DNA of 44,012 bases from PFJX01 sp031426815 (GCA_031426815.1 JASJPG010000078.1:1-44012), one strand, 5' to 3'. Counted from the first letter of the stretch, positions 16,785-25,274 are shown. A program made the numbers and translations. Notes: generated by a model not told the origin, from the letters alone.

Positions 16785-16819
16785 CGACCGCAGTCGATCT
16801 CCTTCGGAGCGGTCGTTTT
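16784..16819 (+). terminator. Attenuator-like hairpin between the peptide gene and the export operon
   Basis: ACGACCGC (16784-16791) pairs exactly with GCGGTCGT (16809-16816) and is followed by TTTTG. Inside the loop CTCC-TTC-GGAG can form a smaller hairpin. The T tract is short, so partial read-through into the gene at 16868 is expected. This would yield much peptide message and little machinery message. Confidence 0.65.
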
Positions 16820-16867
16820 GGAATTCAGGTCCGCGACTCGAATGCGGGCCATCAATGAACGGCAAAC

Positions 16868-18700
16868 ATGTCGCAGCAGTCGCGTAACGAAGAAAAAGTC
16901 GATTATTGGCTGGCGCTGGCGCAGGCGCGCACCGCCGAACAGTTGTATCGGGCCTGGTTGCCCATTCTTTGCAATATGTTGCCTCGCGTGCGGAGCGGTT
17001 TGTTGCTGCTGCAACACAGCGACGGCAGCTATGCCCCGGCGGCGGTATGGCCGGGCAATATCGATCTCGGTCAGCTCGGCGATATTGCTCAGGATGCGCT
17101 GGTAAAACGTCAGAGCGTAGTGCGTCGGGATGCCGGCGGCCAGACCCGGTTCGCCTATCCTCTGGCCAGTGGCGACGCCTTGTTCGGGGCTGTCGTGCTG
17201 GATCTCACGGCCGTTGACGATGCCGCGCTGAGCCATGCCATGCGCCGGCTGCACTGGGGCGCCGGCTGGCTGATCGATCTATTCAACCGGCGCTCGTTGA
17301 ACGAGCAGGATACTCGGCTGGAGCGCTCCGCCTTCCTGTTCGAACTGGCATTGGCGGCCTTGTCGGAAGGCGATTTTCACAAGTCGGCGCTGGCGGTGGT
17401 GAATCGACTGGCGCAGCGTTTCAATTGTCATCAGGTGCAATTAGGGCTGGAAAAAGACAAGACCGTGCGCGTGGCGGCGGTGTCGCATTCGGCCACGTTT
17501 GATGCAAAGGCGAATCTGGTCAATCTGGCTGCGCTGGCGATGAATGAGGCGTTCGACCAGCGCGCGACGGTGGTGTTGCCGGAGCCGGAAGAGGGCGCCA
17601 CGCTGATTACCGCCGCAATGCGCCATTACGGCAATGAAAGCGGCAGCGCGGCGCTGTGTGCGGTGCCGCTGGAAGCCGGCAACCGCGTCGTCGGCGTCTG
17701 GCTGCTGGAACGCGATACGCCGTTCACCCCGGCCGAACTGGATACGCTGGAGACGCTCGGCCTGACGCTGGCGCCGATCCTGGAACTGCAGCTGACAGCG
17801 GCGGAAAGCCTGCTCCATCACAGCCATCGAAGCCTGCAAAAACTCCTGCGCCGGGTCACCGATACCTCGCGTCCGGGCGTCAAGTTGCTCGCGCTGGCGT
17901 CGGCCTTGCTGCTGGTTTTCCTGGCCTTGTATCCGGCCGATTACCGCGTTGCTTCGCCGGCGGCGGTGGAAGGCGCGGTCCAGCGCGTCGCCGTGGCGCC
18001 GTTCCAGGGCTACATCCGGGAAGCGCCGGCGCGGGCGGGCGACATCGTCAAGCATGGCCAGATTCTGGCGGTGCTGGAGGACAAGGATCTGAAACTGGAA
18101 CGGGTGCGCTGGGAATCCGAATTGGAGGTTTCCGTGCGCAAGGAACGCGAGGCGATGGCCAATGCCGACCGGGTGGCGTTGCGCCTGGCTTCGGCGCAAG
18201 CCAATCAGGCCCGCGCCCAGCTCGATCTGGCGCTGGAAAAGCTCAGCCGCGTCCAGGTCGTCGCGCCGTTCGATGGCGTCGTCGTGCGCGGCGATCTTTC
18301 GCAGGAACTCGGCTCGCCGGTGGAGCAGGGCAAGGTGCTGTTCGAACTGGCACCGCTGGATGCCTGGCGCGTGATTCTGAAAGTGGACGAGCGCGACATC
18401 GCGCATGTGCGCTCCGGTCAGTCCGGCGAACTGGTGCTGACCAGCCTGCCGGGCCAGTCCTTTCCGCTCAAGGTCAAACGGGTCACGCCGGTTTCGGTCG
18501 CGGAGGAGGGGCGCAATTTCTTTCGTGTCGAGGCCGAATTGACGGCGGCGGCACGGGATGCGGCCGGCGGCGCGGCCAAAATGCGGCCGGGCATGGAAGG
18601 CGTCGGCAAGATCGAGGCCGGACAGCGCAGCCTGCTGTGGATCTGGACGCATCGCTTTACCGACTGGTTGCGCCTGAAGTCGTGGGAATGGATGCTCTGA
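16868..18700 (+). CDS. GAF-domain / HlyD-like membrane adaptor protein
   Basis: A 610-aa protein. Residues about 10-320 form two GAF-like cytoplasmic modules without recognisable ligand residues. One membrane helix follows at about 338-356 (LLALASALLLVFLALY). A HlyD/membrane-fusion domain fills 360-590, with a lipoyl-like half motif near VAPFQGYIREAPARAGDIV, a coiled coil, and the second half VVAPFDGVVVRGDLSQELGSPV. It is therefore a cytoplasmic sensor joined to a periplasmic adaptor. The start has only a weak ribosome binding site. The next gene begins 10 nt after the stop. Confidence 0.88.
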   Translation: MSQQSRNEEKVDYWLALAQARTAEQLYRAWLPILCNMLPRVRSGLLLLQHSDGSYAPAAVWPGNIDLGQLGDIAQDALVKRQSVVRRDAGGQTRFAYPLASGDALFGAVVLDLTAVDDAALSHAMRRLHWGAGWLIDLFNRRSLNEQDTRLERSAFLFELALAALSEGDFHKSALAVVNRLAQRFNCHQVQLGLEKDKTVRVAAVSHSATFDAKANLVNLAALAMNEAFDQRATVVLPEPEEGATLITAAMRHYGNESGSAALCAVPLEAGNRVVGVWLLERDTPFTPAELDTLETLGLTLAPILELQLTAAESLLHHSHRSLQKLLRRVTDTSRPGVKLLALASALLLVFLALYPADYRVASPAAVEGAVQRVAVAPFQGYIREAPARAGDIVKHGQILAVLEDKDLKLERVRWESELEVSVRKEREAMANADRVALRLASAQANQARAQLDLALEKLSRVQVVAPFDGVVVRGDLSQELGSPVEQGKVLFELAPLDAWRVILKVDERDIAHVRSGQSGELVLTSLPGQSFPLKVKRVTPVSVAEEGRNFFRVEAELTAAARDAAGGAAKMRPGMEGVGKIEAGQRSLLWIWTHRFTDWLRLKSWEWML

Positions 18701-18710
18701 GCGTCCCGCC

Positions 18711-20867
18711 ATGAGCAATACCACCGCATTGCTGTCAACCAACTGGTATCGCGTCGCGCACTTGCGTCCGCGCTTGCGTGGTCATGTTCGCATTCACCGC
18801 CATGCCTATCGGGGTGAGGTCTGGTATGTCATGGAAGACCGGGTGGCGGGTAAATATCACCGCTTCAACCCGGCGTCGCATCGGGTGATCAGCCTGATGG
18901 ATGGCAAGCGCGACTTGGCCGCCGTGTGGAAACGATTGACCGATCAACTGGCCGACGACACGCCGGCGCAAGAGGAGGTGATCAAACTGCTCGGCCAGTT
19001 GCACGCCGCCGACCTGATCCAGTGCGATGTCGACCCGGATGTGGCGGAACTGTTCGAACGCGGCAACAAGGAGAAGCGGCGCAAGTTCATGGGACGTTTC
19101 ATGAACCCGATCTCGCTGCGTTTCCCGCTCTGGGATCCGGATCGCGTGCTGGAAAAGATGATCGGCTGGCTGCGTCCGCTGACCGGGATCCGCGGCCTTG
19201 CGCTCTGGCTGGCCGCGGTATTGCCGGCGTTGGCGCTGGCGCCGCTGTACTGGCCCGATCTGACCGAGAATTTCGGCGAACAGATGCTGGCCTTCGACAA
19301 CCTGCTGATCATGGCGGTCGCGTTTCCGCTGATCAAAACCTGTCACGAGTTCGGGCATGGCCTGGCGACGCGGGCGCGCGGCGGCGAAGTGCATGAGATG
19401 GGCATCATGCTGCTGGTGTTTTTCCCGATTCCCTATGTCGAGGCGTCCAGCTCATCCGCTTTCGTCAAGAAGACGGATCGCATGCTGGTCGGCGCCGCTG
19501 GCATGTTGGCCGAATTGTTCGTCGCCGCGCTGGCGTTCTACCTCTGGATCCTGCTCGAACCGGGTCTGGCGCGTTCCCTGACCTATAACGTCATCGTCCT
19601 GGCCAGCGTCACCACCTTGCTGTTCAACGCCAATCCGCTGCTGCGTTACGACGGTTATTACGTGCTGGCCGACTGGGCCGAGATTCCTAACCTGGGCACA
19701 CGCGCCAACAAGCATTGGCAATATCTGGCCGAGCGTTATCTGTTCGGCGTCAAACAGAGCGAACCGCCGCCGGCGACGACCGGCGAAGTGCGCTGGTTCC
19801 TGAGCTACGCGCCGCTGGCGTTCGCCTACCGGATGTTCGTGCTGTTCGGCATCGCCATCTTCGTCGCCCAGCAATATTTCTTCCTCGGCGTGCTGCTGGC
19901 GCTGTGGGGCATGATCGCCAGCCTTGGCGTGCCCATCTACAAAGGCCTTGCTGCGGTCATGAACGGCCCGCAATACGCGGCGCGGGCAGGGCGCGTGCGC
20001 CTGGTGCTGGCCGGCGGCGCGCTGGGCTTGCTGCTGTTGTTGTTCGTGCTGCCGTTGCCGCGCCATACCGAGGCGGAAGGCGTGATCTGGTTGCCGGAGC
20101 AGGCAATTCTGCGCGCCGGCGGCAACGGCTTCATCAGCGCGGTGGCGGCTGCCTCCGGCCAGGCGCTGACGCGCGGCCAGGTGGTGGCGCAAAGCCACGA
20201 ACCGGCGCTGACGTCCAGCATCGCGGGGCAACAGGCCAAGCTCGAAGAAGCGCGCGCCCGATACGACGCCGCCTGGGGCGTCAATCCGGCGCAAGCCGGT
20301 CAACTGGAAGAGGATATGCGGCACGAACAGGCGGTACTCGATCGCATGCTCGACGAGGCGGCCGAACTCACGTTGCGTGCCAAGGCGAACGGTGTACTGC
20401 TGATCGAGCAACCGGCGGACATGCCCGGGCGCTTCTTGAAGAAGGGCGAGGTCGTCGGTTATGTGGTCGGCGAATACACCCCGCTGGTGCGGGTGGTGGT
20501 GGCGCAGTCGCAGGTCGATCTGGTCCGCCTGGCCACGCGCGGCGTGGAGATTCGGATGCCGCAGGACATGGCGGCTATCCGCTCGGCGCGTCTGCTGCGC
20601 GAAGTGCCCAAGGCCGGCAAGGCGTTGCCCAGCGCGGCGCTGGGGCAGCGCGGTGGCGGCGTGATCGTGATGGACCCGAGCGACGAGAAGGGCGCCACGG
20701 CGCTGGAATCGCTGTTCGAATTCGAATTGAGTTTGCCCGCGAACGTTCTTCCCGCGGCTTACCTCGGCAGCCGCGTGTACGTGCGGTTCGAACATCCGCC
20801 GGAACCGGTCGGCATCCGCATCTGGCAGGCCCTGCGCCGACTCTTCCTGTCGCATTTCCATGTCTGA
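18711..20867 (+). CDS. M50 site-2 protease fused to PqqD-like and HlyD-like domains
   Basis: A 718-aa membrane protein. The N-terminal region, about residues 20-110, looks like a PqqD-type peptide-binding winged helix (WYVMEDRVAGKYHRF, then a 'LLGQLHAADLI' helix). The membrane metalloprotease carries HEFGH at 212-216 and the second zinc motif NANPLLRYDGYY at 306-317. Around 400-440 the membrane part ends, and a HlyD-like adaptor segment with a coiled coil fills 450-710. This layout resembles 'putative peptide zinc metalloprotease' proteins found with ribosomally made peptides. It likely cleaves a peptide or leader within or near the inner membrane. Its end overlaps the SecA-like gene by 8 nt. 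Confidence 0.9.
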   Translation: MSNTTALLSTNWYRVAHLRPRLRGHVRIHRHAYRGEVWYVMEDRVAGKYHRFNPASHRVISLMDGKRDLAAVWKRLTDQLADDTPAQEEVIKLLGQLHAADLIQCDVDPDVAELFERGNKEKRRKFMGRFMNPISLRFPLWDPDRVLEKMIGWLRPLTGIRGLALWLAAVLPALALAPLYWPDLTENFGEQMLAFDNLLIMAVAFPLIKTCHEFGHGLATRARGGEVHEMGIMLLVFFPIPYVEASSSSAFVKKTDRMLVGAAGMLAELFVAALAFYLWILLEPGLARSLTYNVIVLASVTTLLFNANPLLRYDGYYVLADWAEIPNLGTRANKHWQYLAERYLFGVKQSEPPPATTGEVRWFLSYAPLAFAYRMFVLFGIAIFVAQQYFFLGVLLALWGMIASLGVPIYKGLAAVMNGPQYAARAGRVRLVLAGGALGLLLLLFVLPLPRHTEAEGVIWLPEQAILRAGGNGFISAVAAASGQALTRGQVVAQSHEPALTSSIAGQQAKLEEARARYDAAWGVNPAQAGQLEEDMRHEQAVLDRMLDEAAELTLRAKANGVLLIEQPADMPGRFLKKGEVVGYVVGEYTPLVRVVVAQSQVDLVRLATRGVEIRMPQDMAAIRSARLLREVPKAGKALPSAALGQRGGGVIVMDPSDEKGATALESLFEFELSLPANVLPAAYLGSRVYVRFEHPPEPVGIRIWQALRRLFLSHFHV

Positions 20868-22830
20868 TCGGGCCGGCATCGAACTCGCGCACGGCGTTTA
20901 CCCGGAACGGCCGGATCGCAAGGAAAACGCCCTCGATAGCTGGACGCGCAACGCCGGCGGCGGTCTCTGGCACCGCTTGCGGCCGTTCAAGGCGCGGCTG
21001 GCCGAACTGGCGAGCGCCGCCGGCGTCCTCGCCGACCTGGTGGCTGCACTCGACGACGATGCGATCCGACGCGAAATGCGCGGCGTCGCCCGCGCCGCGC
21101 TGGACAATCCCACCCATGCTGCACGTGCCTTCGCGCTGGTGCGCGAGGCGAGCCGGCGCAGCCTTGGGCTGACCCCGTTCGCCGTGCAATTGATGGGGGC
21201 GGCGGCGCTGTTCGCCGGCAAGCTGTCGGAAATGCAGACCGGCGAGGGCAAAACGCTGACTGCCGCGCTGGCCGCCTGCATCGCCGGCGTGGCCGGCCTG
21301 CCGGTGCACGTGGTGACGGTGAACGACTATCTGGCTGAGCGCGATGCCGACGAAATGCGGCCGTTGTTCGCCTTCTTCGGCTTGTCGGTCGGCGTCATCG
21401 TCACCGGCCTCAGCCTGGAGGCGCGCGCCCAGGCCTACGCTTGCCATGTCACTTACTGCACCAACAAGGAACTGGTGTTCGATTACCTGAAGGATCGGGT
21501 CACCGCCGGTGGCCGCGCCAGCCGTGCCCAGATCCGCATCCGCGCCCACTTGGGCGACCAGAAGAAGACTGGCCTGTTGCTGCGCGGCCTGCATTTCGCC
21601 ATCGTCGACGAGGCCGACAGCATTCTGATCGACGAGGCGCGCACGCCGCTGATCCTGGCCGAGAAAGGCGACAGCGCCGGCGATCCGAACGTCTATGTCG
21701 AAGCGCTCGAACTGGCGCGCGGGCTGCAAGCCGACACCGATTTCGAGCTACTGATCGCGCGCCGCGAACTGCATCTGACCCATGCCGGCAAGGCCACCCT
21801 GGCAGAGCGTTGCGCCGGGCTGGGCGCGGCCTGGACCGCATCGCACGCGCGCGAACATCTGGTCGCACAGGCGCTGCGCGCGCTCTACCTGTTTCAGCGC
21901 GACCAGCAATATCTGGTGGCCGACGACAAGGTTCACATCGTCGACGAATACACCGGCCGCATCCTGCCTGGCCGCACCTGGGAACAGGGGCTGCACCAGC
22001 TGATCGAGAGCAAGGAAGGCTGTCCGCTGTCGGAACAGAACCGCACGCTGGCGCGCATCACCTATCAGCGCTTTTTCCGGCGTTATCTGCGTTTAGCCGG
22101 CATGACCGGCACGGCGCACGAAGTCCGCGCCGAGATCTGGGCGGTGTACGGCCTGGAAACCGTGGCGATTCCGACCAATCGGCCCTGCGTGCGTGCTTAT
22201 CTGCCGACCCGCTGCTGCCTCGGCGAGGCGGATAAATGGCGGCGCGTGGCGCTGGAAGCCCTTCGCGTGCTGGCGAGTGGCCGGCCGGTGCTGATCGGTT
22301 CGCGCTCGGTGGAGGCGTCCGAACATCTAGCCGCCGCGCTGGTCGCCGCTGGCATCGCGCATCGCGTGCTGAATGCCCGCCAGGATGCCGACGAAGCCCA
22401 GGTCGTCGCCGAAGCAGGCCAGCCCGGCGTGGTCACGGTCGCCACCAATATGGCCGGGCGCGGCACCGATATCCACCTTGGCCCGATGGTTGCGGAAAAG
22501 GGCGGCCTGCACGTCATCCTGACCGAATATCACGATTCCTCGCGCATCGACCGCCAGTTGTTCGGGCGTTGCGCGCGCCAGGGCGACCCGGGCAGCGCGG
22601 TGGCTATCGTCGCCCTCGACGATGCCTTGTTGCGCGAACAAGGCGGCCTGTTGCATCGCATCCTGCTGCGCTTCTCCCCGCCGAGCGGTCCGGCGCCGTT
22701 CTGGGTCGAGCGCTTGCGCCGGCATGCCCAGCGCAAGGCGGAGACTGCCAACGCGCGCACCCGGCGCGATACGCTGAAGCAGGACCGTAATCTCGATACC
22801 ATGTTGGCCTTCGCAGGTAACCAGATATGA
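20860..22830 (+). CDS. C-terminally truncated SecA-like ATPase (accessory SecA paralogue)
   Basis: A 656-aa protein against about 900 for housekeeping SecA. It keeps the motor: Walker A TGEGKT (127-132), VDEAD (249-253), a preprotein-crosslinking-type domain (about 230-370), IVDEYTGRILPGR (360-372), GMTGTA (414-419), TNMAGRGTDI (529-538) and GRCARQGDPGS (569-579). After the last motif only about 77 residues remain, so most of the helical scaffold/wing part with the two-helix finger, and the zinc-binding tail, are missing. It also has an N-terminal extension of about 25 residues. It overlaps the protease gene and the following adaptor gene, so it probably energises the same complex. It is not the housekeeping SecA. 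Confidence 0.92.
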   Translation: MSDRAGIELAHGVYPERPDRKENALDSWTRNAGGGLWHRLRPFKARLAELASAAGVLADLVAALDDDAIRREMRGVARAALDNPTHAARAFALVREASRRSLGLTPFAVQLMGAAALFAGKLSEMQTGEGKTLTAALAACIAGVAGLPVHVVTVNDYLAERDADEMRPLFAFFGLSVGVIVTGLSLEARAQAYACHVTYCTNKELVFDYLKDRVTAGGRASRAQIRIRAHLGDQKKTGLLLRGLHFAIVDEADSILIDEARTPLILAEKGDSAGDPNVYVEALELARGLQADTDFELLIARRELHLTHAGKATLAERCAGLGAAWTASHAREHLVAQALRALYLFQRDQQYLVADDKVHIVDEYTGRILPGRTWEQGLHQLIESKEGCPLSEQNRTLARITYQRFFRRYLRLAGMTGTAHEVRAEIWAVYGLETVAIPTNRPCVRAYLPTRCCLGEADKWRRVALEALRVLASGRPVLIGSRSVEASEHLAAALVAAGIAHRVLNARQDADEAQVVAEAGQPGVVTVATNMAGRGTDIHLGPMVAEKGGLHVILTEYHDSSRIDRQLFGRCARQGDPGSAVAIVALDDALLREQGGLLHRILLRFSPPSGPAPFWVERLRRHAQRKAETANARTRRDTLKQDRNLDTMLAFAGNQI

Positions 22831-23636
22831 AGATGAAAGCCGCAGTTCTCCTTGCCAGTATCGTTTTCAGCGCCGATGTGCTCGCCGCGCCGGGCGAGTA
22901 TCAGTGCCTGATCGAGCCGTATCAGAAGATCGAGGTGCGCAGTCCGGTCGAGGCGTTGATCGAGACGATCTTCGTCGAACGCGGCAGCGTGGTGAAGAAA
23001 GGCCAGGCGCTGGTCAGGCTCGATTCCGGCGTCGAACAGGCGGCGCTCGCCTCGGCGCGTTATCGGGCGATCATGGAAGGACAAGTGAAATCTTCCGAGG
23101 CGCGCCTGAATTACGCGCGCGACAAACACCGCCGCCGCAACGAACTGCATCAACAGAACTTCATCTCGGCGCAGGATCGCGACGATGCCTATGCCGAAAT
23201 GCGTGTCGCCGAGGCCGAGTTGATCGAGGCGAAGGACAACCGCGAACTGTCCGCGCTGGAAACCAAACGGCTCGATGAATTGCTGCGCCAGCGCACGCTG
23301 ACCAGTCCGTTCAACGGCGTCGTGAACGAGTTGCTGCAACATCCGGGCGAACTGGCACAAACCGGTGAGGGCGCCCGCGCGATTCTGAAAATGGCGCAAA
23401 TCCACCCATTGCGGGTTGAGGTGGTGTTGCCGGTCAGCCTTTACGGCAGTATCAAGACCGGCGAGCGTGCCGAAGTGGTGGCGGAAACACCGAACAAAGG
23501 CGGTTACAAGGCTCGCGTGCAGATCGTCGACAAAGTGGTCGACTCCGCCAGCGGCACGTTCGGGGTGCGCCTGGAGTTACCCAACCCCGGCGGCCATATT
23601 CCGGCCGGGGTGAAATGCCGCGTGCGTTTCCAATAG
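22827..23636 (+). CDS. Periplasmic HlyD/RND-type adaptor protein
   Basis: A 269-aa protein with a signal peptide (about residues 1-20, ending VLAAP), a split lipoyl-like domain (EVRSPVEALIETIFVERGSV and LTSPFNGVVNELLQHPGE), an alpha-helical hairpin between them, and a beta-barrel domain. It is shorter than full RND adaptors and lacks a membrane-proximal tail. The start overlaps the SecA-like stop (ATGA). It is the last gene of the cluster; no outer-membrane TolC homologue or ABC ATPase lies nearby. Confidence 0.9.
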   Translation: MKMKAAVLLASIVFSADVLAAPGEYQCLIEPYQKIEVRSPVEALIETIFVERGSVVKKGQALVRLDSGVEQAALASARYRAIMEGQVKSSEARLNYARDKHRRRNELHQQNFISAQDRDDAYAEMRVAEAELIEAKDNRELSALETKRLDELLRQRTLTSPFNGVVNELLQHPGELAQTGEGARAILKMAQIHPLRVEVVLPVSLYGSIKTGERAEVVAETPNKGGYKARVQIVDKVVDSASGTFGVRLELPNPGGHIPAGVKCRVRFQ

Positions 23637-23655
23637 GGAATCGCCGGGCGCGCCT

Positions 23656-24414
23656 TCAGCGTTCGGTCAGCGCGCGGTAGGCATGCCAGGTGGCATGTCC
23701 CAGAATCGGGAAGATCACGGCCAGACCGATGAAACTGGTGACGAAGCCGAGGGTGACCAGCCCGGCGATGAGCGCCGCCCAGAGCAGCATCGCCAACGGG
23801 TTCAGGCGGACGACATAGAGGCTGCTGGCGCAGGCGGTGACGATATCCACCGGGCGATCCATCAGCATCGGCAACGAGATTACGCTGAGCGCGAAAGTGG
23901 CGGCGGCGATCAGGGCGCCGACTGCGACGAAGGCAACCAGAAATGCCATGTTTTCGCTCGAAAACAGCCATCCCAGGCTGGCATCGGGTACGTGCCCCGA
24001 ACCCAGGTACATTCCGGTCAGGATCGCGCTCAAGCGTTCCCAAACGCTGAAGATGAACATCAGCATGGCTGCGAACAGGCCGATCGAAGCGATGTTTTCA
24101 CGCGGCGACGCTCGTTCTTCGAGGTCGCCTTCGCGCCGTCGCGACAGTTCGTAAAACCCGATCGCGAGGAACGGCGACATCAGCAGAAAGCCGGTAGTCA
24201 GGGTTAGTGCGGTGTGCAAATGCGACCAGGCGTAGTGGGTGAGCAGATAACCCAGCATGGAGAAGACCAGGCCGATTGCCAGCGATGTCATCCAGACCCG
24301 TCTGAAATCTTCCCAGCCGGACCTGAGCCAGATCAATGGTTGCCACCATTCGACCTTGTGCAGACAGGGCAGATCGATGTGCTTGCTGGTGGGACATACG
24401 GTTGTAGTTGCCAT
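23656..24414 (-). CDS. DUF2189-type integral membrane protein
   Basis: A 252-aa protein with about six membrane helices. The segments RSGWEDFRRVW, LLMSPFLAIGFYELSRRRE and VTACASSLYVVRLNPLAML are what I recall of the DUF2189 family, widespread in proteobacteria and of unknown function. It is convergent with the adaptor gene (19-nt gap). A GGAG-type site (rc of ctcc at about 24423) precedes the ATG at 24414. Confidence 0.75.
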   Translation of the reverse strand: MATTTVCPTSKHIDLPCLHKVEWWQPLIWLRSGWEDFRRVWMTSLAIGLVFSMLGYLLTHYAWSHLHTALTLTTGFLLMSPFLAIGFYELSRRREGDLEERASPRENIASIGLFAAMLMFIFSVWERLSAILTGMYLGSGHVPDASLGWLFSSENMAFLVAFVAVGALIAAATFALSVISLPMLMDRPVDIVTACASSLYVVRLNPLAMLLWAALIAGLVTLGFVTSFIGLAVIFPILGHATWHAYRALTER

Positions 24415-24503
24415 GACCAGACTCCTCCGAGAGATTGATAACTTTGCCGATTAAAGCTTAGTAAATAACTCGGGTATTGGGCATGGTGCCCAAAGAAAGA
24501 GTT

Positions 24504-24670
24504 CCGCTAGTGTGGTGCTGCACTCTTGCTGGCAACTAGGTGCAAACCTTTGCCGGTCTGCCTTTAGCCTGTGTAGGGCGGAAAAGCGCAGCGCCTTCCG
24601 CCGAATGCAGCGGGCAATGGCACAGGCTTTTTCCATAAGTTCCAGACAGCATGCAACACCACACTAGCGG
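24504..24670. mobile_element. MITE-like non-coding element with 19-bp terminal inverted repeats
   Basis: The ends CCGCTAGTGTGGTGCTGCA (24504-24522) and the complement of 24652-24670 match at 18 of 19 positions. The 167-bp interior has no gene. It contains a nested hairpin: AGCCTGTG (24566-24573) pairs with CACAGGCT (24621-24628), enclosing GGCGGAA/TTCCGCC. No clear target-site duplication is visible in the flanks. The remainder of the gene-free stretch 24415-24701 shows nothing else that I can name. Confidence 0.7.
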
Positions 24671-24701
24671 GAGGCTACGCCGTCCTTGCCGGACAACGCC
24701 T

Positions 24702-25157
24702 TCAGTGCAGCAATGCAATCAGGGCAACGATCAGCGCAAGCAGCGCGACGGCGATCATGGCCCGTTCACGCCGCCGGGTGCCGGTGCGCAAATGTTCCAT
24801 TTCCGCGAAGCGGCCTTGCAGCGCGGCCGCTACAGCTTCTTGCCGGGTGATCTGGGCTTGCGCCAGACTGCTCGTGCTTTCGCAGCGCGCCAAGGCGTCC
24901 TGCAGCGCGGTCAGGCGCTGTGCCAGGTCCGCCTCGCCGGCGTCGAGTGCCGTGATGGTTTTTTCAACCTGCGCGGCGAGACCCTTCACCGTTTCAGCGT
25001 TGGCGGTGACCGCTGCCTGCAACTCGGCAATTTGCCGGGAGACCAGTTCGGCGGAAGCCTCCTGCCCCTTGCGGCTGGTAAATACCGGAAGCGCTGCCGC
25101 CACGATGTTGCCGACGTAAGGCAGCGCAGCCTTGAGGACGGGAAGCCAGGCGGCCAT
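24702..25157 (-). CDS. Coiled-coil protein with C-terminal membrane anchor, function unknown
   Basis: A 151-aa protein. A hydrophobic N-terminal stretch (ALPYVGNIVAAALPVF) is followed by a long predicted coiled coil (about residues 35-110, Ala/Glu/Gln-rich) and a tail-anchor helix (MIAVALLALIVALIALL) that ends the protein. No motif is recognised. It lies 9 nt downstream of the small Lys-rich gene and may be co-transcribed with it. Confidence 0.65.
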   Translation of the reverse strand: MAAWLPVLKAALPYVGNIVAAALPVFTSRKGQEASAELVSRQIAELQAAVTANAETVKGLAAQVEKTITALDAGEADLAQRLTALQDALARCESTSSLAQAQITRQEAVAAALQGRFAEMEHLRTGTRRRERAMIAVALLALIVALIALLH

Positions 25158-25166
25158 GGCGGGCGC

Positions 25167-25274
25167 TTATTGCCTCTGCTTTTCTTCCTTCTTGACCTTT
25201 TTCGCTTCCTTCTTTTCCTTCATGGTCTTGGCGGGTTCCTTCTTCGCGGTCTTCTTGCTTTCCTGGCCTTTCAT
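25167..25274 (-). CDS. 35-aa lysine-rich small protein
   Basis: The frame MKGQESKKTAKKEPAK... continues as a Lys/Glu-rich stretch to its end, with roughly 40 percent lysine. The ATG at 25274 has a good AGGAG site 7 nt upstream. The longer open frame starting at 25466 adds a compositionally unlike N-terminus without a ribosome binding site, so I prefer the short form. Such a peptide could bind nucleic acid or be a disordered stress protein, but nothing in the sequence proves a function. Confidence 0.55.
   Translation of the reverse strand: MKGQESKKTAKKEPAKTMKEKKEAKKVKKEEKQRQ

Noticed and set aside
20860..22830. Housekeeping secA
   Set aside because: It is 656 aa, lacks the C-terminal domains and zinc tail, and is embedded in a protease/adaptor operon rather than near typical secA neighbours.
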